Shown: in pieces, positions 45,275 to 52,474 of the stretch
Numbering within the stretch: position 1 is the stretch's first letter
Layout of the letters: every line of letters begins with the position of its first letter
Source of the DNA: a virus
IMG/VR virus record: IMGVR_UViG_3300009175_001441
Location: 1-64,000 of that record
Strand: one strand, 5' to 3'
Length of the DNA: 64,000 bases
The notes under the pieces: generated by a model
Told to the model about the DNA's origin: nothing
The model's input: only the letters and a program-made list of their open reading frames with translations
Databases searched by the model: none
Made by a program: the position numbers and the translations under genes

Positions 45275-45811
45275 ATGGTTCAATCATTAGTAGAATGGAT
45301 AGAAGAGAACGATAACAATGAAGAATTGATGTCAGAAGTTGCTCCTCCTGGATTTAGCGGTACAGTAAGAGCCATGCAATCAAAACATCCTGAACTATTT
45401 GGAGATAAGAGTAAAAACGCCTATGCTCTTGCATGGTCCATGTATAAAAAAGGTGATTCGCCTCATTATAAAGAAATGCCAGAAAAAGATTCCAGAAAAG
45501 GCACGCCCGTGAAAAAGAAAAAGGCAAAATCCAAAAAAAAGAAGGTTGAAAAAAAGAGTGCTAAGAAAAGCGGGAAAAAGCCCTCCACTAAGAAAGGTGT
45601 CAAGAAATTCAATGAATGGGCACAAGATCGAGTTTCAACGCCCAATCTTCAATCAGAAGGTGCTATGAATTTTAATGATTTGCCCAAAGAGGATTTGCAA
45701 ACAATGAGTGCTTTTCAAATCATGCAAAAGTTAAAGGGTCGTCAGCTTCCACCAGGAGTTGATCCATTTGCCTATGCTGTCATGTTAAAGCACAGAGGAT
45801 CTATGCAATAA
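45275..45811 (+). CDS. Lys-rich protein with GTVRAM ... ALAWSM motif
   Basis: A 178-residue protein. It starts MVQSLVEWIEENDN, a weak copy of the shared N-terminal motif with an I-x-E site. Residues 28-60 hold GTVRAMQSKHPELFGDKSKN and AYALAWSMYKKG, a short motif found in many T4-like phage proteins. A run of Lys/Ser (residues about 75-110, for example KKKKAKSKKKK) is followed by KKFNEWAQDRV, which repeats the motif inside the protein, then a helical end. A basic linker suggests DNA binding or condensation in the capsid. Function not known. Confidence 0.6.
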   Translation: MVQSLVEWIEENDNNEELMSEVAPPGFSGTVRAMQSKHPELFGDKSKNAYALAWSMYKKGDSPHYKEMPEKDSRKGTPVKKKKAKSKKKKVEKKSAKKSGKKPSTKKGVKKFNEWAQDRVSTPNLQSEGAMNFNDLPKEDLQTMSAFQIMQKLKGRQLPPGVDPFAYAVMLKHRGSMQ

Positions 45812-46837
45812 TTAAAGATCCTTAAATCTTAAACTTTCGCCAGCCCACGGATCATACCGCTTCTCATTATGGGTAATGTACAGATTAATCATCCGTGGGT
45901 TGGTTTTTTGCAGCATTTCATTCCAATCTTTATATTGTTTGGGTGGACGAATGAATCCAATGTCTGTAAATCCCTGTCTCAATAGGAAATCTCCCAGTAC
46001 CGGTAATGCAGTTTTTCCAGCGGGATCATTATCCAGACACAGCACCACAGAATACCCCCGCAATAGCGTAGCCTGCTCTTCACTCAAAGCTTTGCCACCG
46101 AATGCACCCGCATTGAGTCCTGATTTAATAACAGACATAGCATCGAATTCGCCTTCAGTAAGATATACTTTATTTCCACTGGTGGGCCAGCTTGGAAAAT
46201 ATAAAACGTCACCTTTGCCAATTCCGCATTCTTTAGATGGGCCTCTGTATTTACTGACTTTGGTCGATGCACCGATATATCGCCCATTGAAATAAATAAG
46301 CTTCCCAGTGCGATCATAGTAGGGTACAATAATTCTGTTTTTGTAATCTTCCCCGGCAGTGCAAATATACAAATCTGCGGTATCTAATTTACGTTCAAAT
46401 AAATAGATCTCAGATTGTACACGATATAAGTTACTTGAAGATAATTCCTGAATTAAATAACTGTATGGGGGAATCACCAGCCCTGCCAGCGGCAGGGCTG
46501 GTGTGTCGATTGTGGCTTTTTCATCAAAAAAAGTATCAACTTCCCGTTCCATACGAGCAAGGTTGACATCGCCAGTTTCTAAAATTTCACAGGCTTCTTC
46601 GTAAGCACAATGGTCACGCAGCATGACCAGAGTAATAAGGCTGCCCCGACGATCTGTTTTCCAACAACGAAATACGCCATTTTCTCGATTGTTTTTTCCT
46701 CCATAAGGATTACACCACATGTGTTGCTTATGGTCTTCTTCAAAAATAGAATCTACCCGTACCTCATCGCCCTTGACGATGACAGTAGGAAATCGAGATT
46801 CGGCCCAGTTAAGAAATCGATCAAAATCAATTGCCAT
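45812..46837 (-). CDS. DNA primase with TOPRIM domain
   Basis: A 341-residue protein. The N-terminal part (MWCNPYGG ... VFRCWKTDRRGS, Cys42 and Cys58) resembles the zinc-ribbon region that recognises priming sites. TOPRIM signatures follow: VYLTEGEFDAMSVIKSG at 224-240, with Glu228, and VVLCLDNDPAGKTALP at 264-279 with the D-x-D pair, plus KDWNEML. It probably makes RNA primers for lagging-strand synthesis like T4 gp61; the helicase is not in this window. A 13-bp GC hairpin is embedded in the linker between the two domains. Convergent with 45275. Confidence 0.88.
   Translation of the reverse strand: MAIDFDRFLNWAESRFPTVIVKGDEVRVDSIFEEDHKQHMWCNPYGGKNNRENGVFRCWKTDRRGSLITLVMLRDHCAYEEACEILETGDVNLARMEREVDTFFDEKATIDTPALPLAGLVIPPYSYLIQELSSSNLYRVQSEIYLFERKLDTADLYICTAGEDYKNRIIVPYYDRTGKLIYFNGRYIGASTKVSKYRGPSKECGIGKGDVLYFPSWPTSGNKVYLTEGEFDAMSVIKSGLNAGAFGGKALSEEQATLLRGYSVVLCLDNDPAGKTALPVLGDFLLRQGFTDIGFIRPPKQYKDWNEMLQKTNPRMINLYITHNEKRYDPWAGESLRFKDL
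46475..46503 (-). repeat. Perfect 13-bp inverted repeat inside the primase gene
   Basis: CACCAGCCCTGCC pairs with GGCAGGGCTGGTG across a three-base loop. It lies in the coding sequence (residues about 112-121 of the primase) in a Pro/Leu/Ala linker, and no T tract follows on either strand. Very GC-rich compared with the surroundings. Confidence 0.9.
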
Positions 46838-46854
46838 GATATCACCTAATCGTC

Positions 46855-46883
46855 TGGACTTGCAAGATAATTTATGTTACACT
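46855..46883 (+). promoter_or_regulatory. Possible host sigma-70 promoter for the 46914 nuclease gene
   Basis: TGGACT (46855-46860) and TACACT (46878-46883) are spaced 17 bases apart, with a TG dinucleotide one base before the -10, an extended -10 arrangement. Both boxes match 4 of 6 positions. Low-to-moderate certainty without transcript data. Confidence 0.4.
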
Positions 46884-46913
46884 GAGTCTATCAATTTTGC
46901 AATAGGAGTCGAA

Positions 46914-47690
46914 ATGGACATACAGCATATCAGTATTTCACGTAAAGGTGTATGGGAAGAATGCCCTCAAAAGTACAAGTATCACTATCATCTAAAGACG
47001 GAAAAGCCAGAACCAGAGCCGTTTTATTTTACCTATGGCAAAATCATTCACAAGATAGCTGAAGAGTACGTAAGTCGTAAAGGGCAAATACTTTTACAAG
47101 AAGTGGCAAGGGATGTTCTGCGTGGTCAAATACCGATGGACACCAATGCAGATGGCAGTCCTGTTAAGGCTCCAATATTACCGGCCGATTATAAACAAAG
47201 AGTAGCAGGCCATTTGAAGTCTATTGAAAAACTAACAGAACAGGTAGGTACGGATGGAGAAACAGAGTTTGAATTTAATTATGATCTTGACCCACCAAAT
47301 GGAAAATTTGTTAAAGGCGTTATAGATCGTTTGTTTCAGAAAAAAGACAAATGGTTTATCATAGATTACAAAACCACTAAACGAGGCCCTTGGCGAAAAA
47401 CATCCACTACTATAACTGATGATTTACAATTACGATGTTATGCACGGGTTGTGCAACGCACATATGATGTCCCTGCTAAAGACATTAATACGGCTCTTTA
47501 TTATTTAGAAGGGGGTAGTCTAATTGGCGCACAATTTAATGATGCTTCGTTATTGGCTGCGGAAAAGGAATTATTAGAAGCCCACAATCAAATATCAGCA
47601 TCAGATCCAGATAAAGTGTGGGGCAACGTCACTGAAAGATGTCGTCGTTGTGAATTTCGATCTTTGTGTCCATTTTACAATTTGTCCTAA
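46914..47690 (+). CDS. RecB/Cas4-type PD-(D/E)XK exonuclease with Fe-S cysteines
   Basis: A 258-residue protein from the ATG at 46914 behind AGGAG. The catalytic set is complete: H46 in GKIIHKIAEEY, D138 in KGVIDRL, D151-x-K153 in IIDYKTTK and Q172 in LQLRCYA. Cys17 (WEECPQKY) and Cys243, Cys246 and Cys252 (CRRCEFRSLCPF) have the layout of the four-Cys iron-sulfur site of Cas4/AddB nucleases. It would degrade or trim DNA ends in recombination or replication, or act against foreign DNA. Convergent by 4 bases with the ArfB-like gene. No adjacent CRISPR or helicase genes. Confidence 0.9.
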   Translation: MDIQHISISRKGVWEECPQKYKYHYHLKTEKPEPEPFYFTYGKIIHKIAEEYVSRKGQILLQEVARDVLRGQIPMDTNADGSPVKAPILPADYKQRVAGHLKSIEKLTEQVGTDGETEFEFNYDLDPPNGKFVKGVIDRLFQKKDKWFIIDYKTTKRGPWRKTSTTITDDLQLRCYARVVQRTYDVPAKDINTALYYLEGGSLIGAQFNDASLLAAEKELLEAHNQISASDPDKVWGNVTERCRRCEFRSLCPFYNLS

Positions 47691-48163
47691 GACCAATCGT
47701 TTTGCCAACCACCAGATCGTTGCGATTTCTTTAATCGCATTTTGTCTTTGTCTCTAATGCGTCGTTCAACAGATCCTTGGGTCGGTCTGGTGTCAATGCG
47801 TTGCATTGGAATGTCGGCCGCTTGTGCTATTAAATCTGCTAATTTAGCAATGGCGGCATTGAGATTTTGTCGTTGCTTACGCTCCTGCTGGGATTGAATT
47901 ACCAAGTCACCTTCTCTATTAATACGATTGGCAAACATGGATAAGAATCGATGTAATATCTCTTCGTGCCCGACCCAAGCTACGCTGGATGCAACTGGCC
48001 ATTTCAATGTGGCTTTTGTGGCAAGTTTATTAACATTTTGACCACCGGCTCCACCACTTGCATCAAAGCGAATGATTAATTCCCTTCTAGGAACCACAAT
48101 ATTTCCGACCACTATATCATCCATTGCTTCACGCAAAACAACATATTCTTGAAAACTTCTCAT
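47687..48163 (-). CDS. ArfB/YaeJ-like peptidyl-tRNA hydrolase (class I release-factor domain)
   Basis: A 158-residue protein with the release-factor catalytic loop GGAGGQNVNKLATKATLKWP; the GGQ is at residues 40-42. As in ArfB, the domain stands alone, with no stop-codon-reading domains, and ends in a basic tail (RDKDKMRLKKSQRSGGW) suited to inserting into an empty ribosomal mRNA channel to release stalled ribosomes. The start chosen is MRSFQEYVVLREAMDD (48163), which carries the shared N-terminal motif with an L-x-E site; the ATG at 48184 is possible. Convergent with the nuclease gene. Confidence 0.9.
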   Translation of the reverse strand: MRSFQEYVVLREAMDDIVVGNIVVPRRELIIRFDASGGAGGQNVNKLATKATLKWPVASSVAWVGHEEILHRFLSMFANRINREGDLVIQSQQERKQRQNLNAAIAKLADLIAQAADIPMQRIDTRPTQGSVERRIRDKDKMRLKKSQRSGGWQNDWS

Positions 48164-48211
48164 ACTACTATCTATCTTCCACATTATTGAAAAATTTGAT
48201 ACAATAAATAT

Positions 48212-48724
48212 ATGACTAAAACAAAATCCGCAAAATTAATTCTTGCAATATCACATCAGATCTTTTTGACTAAAGAAGAGAGATATGCTTTAGTTGGTGG
48301 GGAGACCATTAACACTGTAGCATATAATGTACCCGTGTGGTTTTTTCAAGGCGCAACTTCAGAACCAGCAACCGAGGTATTTTGTCGTTATACTATTTGT
48401 AATAAGCCTACTGGAGCAGATGTAAAATTTGCAACTGAAGGGTATAAGATTACTATTCCGCACTTGCCCTCAGACTATCAACCGCTGCCCCAAATATCTA
48501 ATGATGAGTGGCGAAAACTGTCTATGGACGACAGAGAAAAATTGCATGCGCAATATAGCCCGCCTCCGCATGGCAAGAATTTATTAGACTTAAAAGATGG
48601 AGGAAGTGCCTACCTTAGATTTCAACTACAAAAGAAAATGAAAAAGGATAAGAAGTTCATAGACATTGTTCATTATGTCACTGTTCAAGATATGAATGCC
48701 CTTTTATGTTCTTTGGAATTGTGA
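48212..48724 (+). CDS. Unknown protein
   Basis: A 170-residue alpha/beta protein with no recognised family. TYNVPVWFFQGATSEPATEV-type beta strands at residues 30-80 and a Lys-rich helical end (QLQKKMKKDKKFIDIV) are visible. The upstream gap to the divergent ArfB-like gene is AT-rich and holds CAATAAATATATG just before the start; no classical ribosome site is seen, so the start is less certain. It continues into the small 48737 gene. Confidence 0.6.
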   Translation: MTKTKSAKLILAISHQIFLTKEERYALVGGETINTVAYNVPVWFFQGATSEPATEVFCRYTICNKPTGADVKFATEGYKITIPHLPSDYQPLPQISNDEWRKLSMDDREKLHAQYSPPPHGKNLLDLKDGGSAYLRFQLQKKMKKDKKFIDIVHYVTVQDMNALLCSLEL

Positions 48725-48736
48725 GCTATATAAGAT

Positions 48737-48922
48737 GTGGAAAGATTATTTTTCAAAAAATGGCTTATAGAAACATACGGGTCTACTGGAGCAATAGAAC
48801 CAGATAAGCAAGATCCTACAAAGTTCCCCGGTGCCTGGGCCACGGCTAGCGGCCCAGGCTCCAGTGAACTCCCGCCTACAAAACGAAATCAGTTTAAGAT
48901 GAAAAAATGTAAAAAACATTAA
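48737..48922 (+). CDS. Small protein with N-terminal motif (GTG start)
   Basis: A 61-residue frame; the first in-frame start after a stop is GTG. The beginning RLFFKKWLIETYG has the F-x-K-W-L-x-E form of the shared motif with an L-x-E site; the middle is Pro/Gly/Ala-rich with TASGPGSSELPPTKRNQFK, and the end is basic (KMKKCKKH). A GC hairpin lies inside the gene. No clear ribosome site. Plausible because it fills the gap, but the annotation is uncertain. Confidence 0.45.
   Translation: MERLFFKKWLIETYGSTGAIEPDKQDPTKFPGAWATASGPGSSELPPTKRNQFKMKKCKKH
48833..48859 (+). repeat. 9-bp perfect inverted repeat
   Basis: GCCTGGGCC and GGCCCAGGC separated by nine bases (ACGGCTAGC), inside the 48737 frame. 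All-GC arms in an AT-rich region and no T tract, so not a simple terminator. Confidence 0.85.
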
Positions 48923-49179
48923 TATTCATCATCTTCGTCCTCATCATCTTCATCCTCGTCCTCATCATCTTCTTCATCATCCCAATCATCGTCATCGTCT
49001 AAATCATCATCGTCGTCTAAATCGTCATCGTCGTCATCGTCTTCTTCATCCCAATCATCTTCATCATCCTCGTCCCAATCATCGTTTTCGTCTTCATCGA
49101 CATCTTCTTCTTCGTCATCATAATACCAGCCTTGATCGGCTTGATCGGATGCTATTAACTTATCAAACGAACGTTTCAT
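48919..49179 (-). CDS. Extremely acidic protein (Asp/Glu-rich tail)
   Basis: An 86-residue protein. The first 20 residues are ordinary (MKRSFDKLIASDQADQGW), and the remaining two thirds are almost only Asp and Glu with a few Trp, Tyr, Leu and Asn. AAGGAG precedes the ATG. Strong negative charge suggests DNA mimicry: such proteins can block DNA-binding proteins of host defence (for example restriction enzymes) or chaperone basic proteins. The end overlaps the 48737 frame by 4 bases, convergent. Composition alone supports this inference. Confidence 0.75.
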   Translation of the reverse strand: MKRSFDKLIASDQADQGWYYDDEEEDVDEDENDDWDEDDEDDWDEEDDDDDDDLDDDDDLDDDDDWDDEEDDEDEDEDDEDEDDEY

Positions 49180-49232
49180 TATTCGAACTCCTTTTTATAG
49201 GGTTAATGTCATAGATATAAAAGGAGGCATCT

Positions 49233-49673
49233 ATGAAAAATATTATGAAATTTTTTACAATTTTAGCATTATTGTTACCAATAATCGGTTGCGCTGCTGC
49301 TATTCCTATAGCAGGAGGGTTTGCTGCTGGGGCCTACAACTTCTATCTACAATGGAAAGAAGGGGAGGCAAAGAAATGCTATCCTTTCAGTGATGATATA
49401 GTATATCGGGCTGTAAAACGTTCTGTTAAAGAAATGGGATTTAATATATCCAAAGATGAAATAGATAAAAAAGGAGTCCGCTCCTTAGTTGCAGGAGATA
49501 AGGATAAACTTAAAATAAAAATCGAGCCACTAAAGAAAAATGTAGCTCGATTAAAAGTCCGAATTAATTGCATGGGGGATAAACCCTATGCTGAACTTCT
49601 ATACAAGAAGGTAGACGAAGGATTAAACTTTATTAAATTTGACGCTCAAGGCAAACCTGTACAAGTTCGTTAA
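49233..49673 (+). CDS. DUF3568-like lipoprotein
   Basis: A 146-residue protein with a signal peptide (MKNIMKFFTILALLLPIIGC): a hydrophobic stretch ends in the lipobox I-I-G-C, with Cys20 the lipidation site. The remainder, AGAYNFYLQWKEGEAKKCYP, IVYRAVKRSVKEMGFNI and KIEPLKKNVARLKVRINCMG, follows the DUF3568 domain. Strong AAGGAGG site. It would sit in the outer or inner membrane of a Gram-negative host. Phage lipoproteins often block superinfection or change the surface. The same fold also occurs in host proteins, so acquisition from a host is possible. Confidence 0.8.
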   Translation: MKNIMKFFTILALLLPIIGCAAAIPIAGGFAAGAYNFYLQWKEGEAKKCYPFSDDIVYRAVKRSVKEMGFNISKDEIDKKGVRSLVAGDKDKLKIKIEPLKKNVARLKVRINCMGDKPYAELLYKKVDEGLNFIKFDAQGKPVQVR

Positions 49674-49678
49674 TAGTG

Positions 49679-51148
49679 TTAAACCATGTGTCGTCTTATC
49701 AAACGACCATTTTCTACTTTCCACATGTGGTGTTCTTCATCGCCCACATGTGCGGATGCTTGAATGCTTGTCACACAGCGACGAGCGGCTGCTGCAATTT
49801 CTTCATCATCAGGAACCATTTCGTAAACTAAATTGCCAGTCATATCAAATTCATAGTATTGATCCGCAGGAACTTCTAACTCTACGTTAGATAGATCAAT
49901 CCCGTTAACCGACAAGGCTGCAATACCAGCGTTGCCCGGCATATCTGTCAACTTAATTACTCTATTTTCTCGTTTGGTTGCTACCATGCCGTGAGAGAAA
50001 ATGGCGGCTTTACCGCCTGGAAGCTTCTCTGATAAATCTGCAAAACTCATTGCAGACATTGCACTAATTGGTTTTTGCAACAAAAGATTTCTATCCTGGA
50101 ACACCTTGAGCAATATATCTTGATGCGTTCCGCCTTGAGCCTTATCAATAATTAACATGCTTCTGCAAATCGCATCATGAAACTTGACCACTCTTGGAGC
50201 CTGACATGCGGCTTCAACAGTATAAGCATAGGCTTTATCTCTGGCGTTTTTGGCTGCTTGTAACGGGGCAATACCAGTGGCTACTTCTTTTTCATATATG
50301 CCACATACAATATCCCACCAAGCACCCGCAAATATCCTTCCAAAACTATGACACTCGGCCGCTAATTGTGTATCTGAAGCTGCTTGCGGTGGCAGCGAAC
50401 TTGGATCTACATACTTAAAAGTGTTAACGACATTTCGTAAACAATCTGGCATGTATCCTTTTTGCCCACGCATTAAATGATAAATCGCAGCACCTAATTC
50501 TTTAGCTAAACGAGAAAGAGAATTAGATTGTCGTAAATTACCCTTTGTTTCTTCTAACGCAAGCTGAATAGCTTCATCGAATTGCATTACTGTTACCAAG
50601 GCATTAATATCACCAAAAGCTTCATGAAAAGCCCAAATTTCCAATGCTTGCACACTCCAAAAATCACTACGAAGAATATCTAAGAAAGCATGCCCTGTTT
50701 CATGAGCTATGACATCAGTGCTATTTGCAGCATAAACCATTTTTCTGGTGACCGGATCGGTTGCGTAGAAAAATCTAAGAGCTTCTCGATCATAGTAGGC
50801 ATTAAAATCCTGACCTGCCAATGGGACTATTAGTAAATTAGAAGATGCAGCCCAGCGACCAAGCTGTTTATTCATAGCAGCGACAGGTTTATTAAAACAT
50901 CCGATAGCTGTATCAAGAGTTACTAAACAATGTATTGCTTGAGGGTTAAGATCGGGCCTAGATCGATTCAGTCCATCAATAGTGATGGGTAAAATTTGTG
51001 GATCACTAGGAATTTTCATATTCCGAACCAGTTGAGGCATGGTTGGATCTTCAATTAAGAAATTAATTGTAGGATATGGCATCATCATGTCAGATGCTTT
51101 TTGTCCTTTGTTTTTACTACAAAAAATTTCTTTTAGCCAGTCAAACAT
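49679..51148 (-). CDS. Thermolysin-like (M4-type) zinc metallopeptidase
   Basis: A 489-residue protein. The zinc site is clear (numbered from the first ATG, 51151): VIAHETGHAFLDIL (H150-E-x-x-H154), followed 22 residues later by WAFHEAFGDINAL, whose Glu177 fits the third ligand, the gluzincin order. No signal peptide was seen, so it works inside the cell or virion. The second ATG (51148) is better spaced from AAGGAG than the first. C-terminal residues 370-490 are a separate small beta-rich domain. Possible roles are degrading host proteins, virion maturation or defence countermeasure. Confidence 0.78.
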   Translation of the reverse strand: MFDWLKEIFCSKNKGQKASDMMMPYPTINFLIEDPTMPQLVRNMKIPSDPQILPITIDGLNRSRPDLNPQAIHCLVTLDTAIGCFNKPVAAMNKQLGRWAASSNLLIVPLAGQDFNAYYDREALRFFYATDPVTRKMVYAANSTDVIAHETGHAFLDILRSDFWSVQALEIWAFHEAFGDINALVTVMQFDEAIQLALEETKGNLRQSNSLSRLAKELGAAIYHLMRGQKGYMPDCLRNVVNTFKYVDPSSLPPQAASDTQLAAECHSFGRIFAGAWWDIVCGIYEKEVATGIAPLQAAKNARDKAYAYTVEAACQAPRVVKFHDAICRSMLIIDKAQGGTHQDILLKVFQDRNLLLQKPISAMSAMSFADLSEKLPGGKAAIFSHGMVATKRENRVIKLTDMPGNAGIAALSVNGIDLSNVELEVPADQYYEFDMTGNLVYEMVPDDEEIAAAARRCVTSIQASAHVGDEEHHMWKVENGRLIRRHMV

Positions 51149-51204
51149 CATAGTCTCCTTTTGTGGTCACGAATCTATTATATATAGAGTATCAGGGAGT
51201 AACA

Positions 51205-51834
51205 ATGCGAGAAATAGAAAAACGTGTACAAGAGAAACGAGCGATAGAAGCTGCCAAAAAGAAACTTATGGGTTTCACTGGAAAATTAGGCTGCATTGCT
51301 AGAAATATGGGGCAAGTGATCACAGTACATACCGAGGGTGGAGGAGGACATGAGATTCATCATATGGATGATCCTTATGCATTACCAACAGATGATGATC
51401 CACTAGAATTGAAAGCTGGTTATGCTAGAGAAATTATGGAGCAAATTCCTGTTGATGCAATGGGTGAAGAAATAGATGAGCCGACTAGTCCTGAGTGGGG
51501 GGAGAGGCAGGAACAAAGAAACTCTGCTACGTATGACATTGGTTGGTATTTTGATGGTCTTAGTAGAGGTATGCATTTAGAAATTAAATTTGATGATTAT
51601 CAAAAGGTATTGACGGCTAGTTATCAAGGATATGAAGTATATCGAGAGGCGGCTGGAGAACTACTTGCATACGCACCTTCTCCTGATTGGGAAGACAAAG
51701 TAGAACAATTATATGCTGTAGCCAAAACGCTAGATAAATATCGTAAAAAATTAGAACGAGAAGAAGAAATATTAGCTGCTAAAGCAGAAAAAACATCGTG
51801 GTGGAATAATGTTAAAAAACGATGGGGACTATAA
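51205..51834 (+). CDS. Unknown helical protein
   Basis: A 209-residue protein from the ATG at 51205 (GGGAG upstream). It starts with a charged helix (REIEKRVQEKRAIEAAKKKL), has a central domain with ATYDIGWYFDGLSRGMHLEI and ends with a long charged helix and the amphipathic tail SWWNNVKKRWGL, which could bind membrane. It is divergent from the metallopeptidase and ended by a strong terminator. I do not recognise a family. Confidence 0.65.
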   Translation: MREIEKRVQEKRAIEAAKKKLMGFTGKLGCIARNMGQVITVHTEGGGGHEIHHMDDPYALPTDDDPLELKAGYAREIMEQIPVDAMGEEIDEPTSPEWGERQEQRNSATYDIGWYFDGLSRGMHLEIKFDDYQKVLTASYQGYEVYREAAGELLAYAPSPDWEDKVEQLYAVAKTLDKYRKKLEREEEILAAKAEKTSWWNNVKKRWGL

Positions 51835-51839
51835 AAAAC

Positions 51840-51871
51840 AAGCCCACCGGCCTTTGGCCGGTGGGCTTTTC
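51840..51871. terminator. Bidirectional rho-independent terminator
   Basis: AAGCCCACCGGCC pairs with GGCCGGTGGGCTT around TTT, with A and T tracts on the two sides. It lies between convergent genes (51205 and 51899) and can serve both. Confidence 0.92.
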
Positions 51872-51898
51872 TGTTCTGCGTTGCTTCACTTTGCCGTA

Positions 51899-52405
51899 TT
51901 ACATAAAGAACAGAATGTAACCTAGAACTGCAACCTGTGCAGCAATCAACACTGACAATCCTACATGCACCCACGATGTATTAGTAGTGCCCACTCTATT
52001 TTCTACTGTTTCCTGCATGCGAACTTGTCGTCTTGGAGTCAACAAAAGATCACGGAGTTCTTCTCTTGTTACACAGGTCGGTTCTGACTTAACAGAAGGA
52101 TCGACACCTATGTGATCTACCACTCGCATCTTAGAACCCCAATCAAGTTGTTCTTCTTTACGTTCGATAATATTGCCCGCCTCATCTACCTCTTCTGTGA
52201 CTCGTTCACAAACCACAGGGCACTTTTTCTCAGTTACTCTAGTGGCAAGATACTTGGGCGGCTTCTTCTCGACATAAAGTTCCCGCACGGTTCGCTCTTC
52301 GCAGCAATCTTCCTGACCAACGGCATTAAGTACAGGTTGTACCACTACTCGTTCTTCGGCCTCACGACCATCTTCCATCCAAAGTGTTCTGGTTTGATTA
52401 TTCAT
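51899..52405 (-). CDS. Tail-anchored membrane protein
   Basis: A 168-residue protein starting at 52405 behind AAAGGGG. A mostly polar, charged, soluble part of about 140 residues (with Cys pairs in EDCCEERT and KKCPVVCER) is followed by one C-terminal hydrophobic helix, LSVLIAAQVAVLGYILFFM, long enough to span a membrane. With the anchor at the very end, the soluble part would face the cytoplasm. No holin or spanin features such as a second segment or lipobox. Candidate defence, lysis-timing or membrane-linked function, undetermined. Confidence 0.7.
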   Translation of the reverse strand: MNNQTRTLWMEDGREAEERVVVQPVLNAVGQEDCCEERTVRELYVEKKPPKYLATRVTEKKCPVVCERVTEEVDEAGNIIERKEEQLDWGSKMRVVDHIGVDPSVKSEPTCVTREELRDLLLTPRRQVRMQETVENRVGTTNTSWVHVGLSVLIAAQVAVLGYILFFM

Positions 52406-52444
52406 GGATTTCCCCTTTGATTCTACTGATATGGGCAACTGTTA

Positions 52445-52452
52445 TTATATAG
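52445..52452 (-). promoter_or_regulatory. Late-promoter-like element (CTATATAA)
   Basis: CTATATAA on the minus strand, 39 bases before the ATG at 52405. Same octamer as at 13951 and 53950. Confidence 0.3.
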
Positions 52453-52474
52453 TATAGTAAGGTTTCGAAAATCT

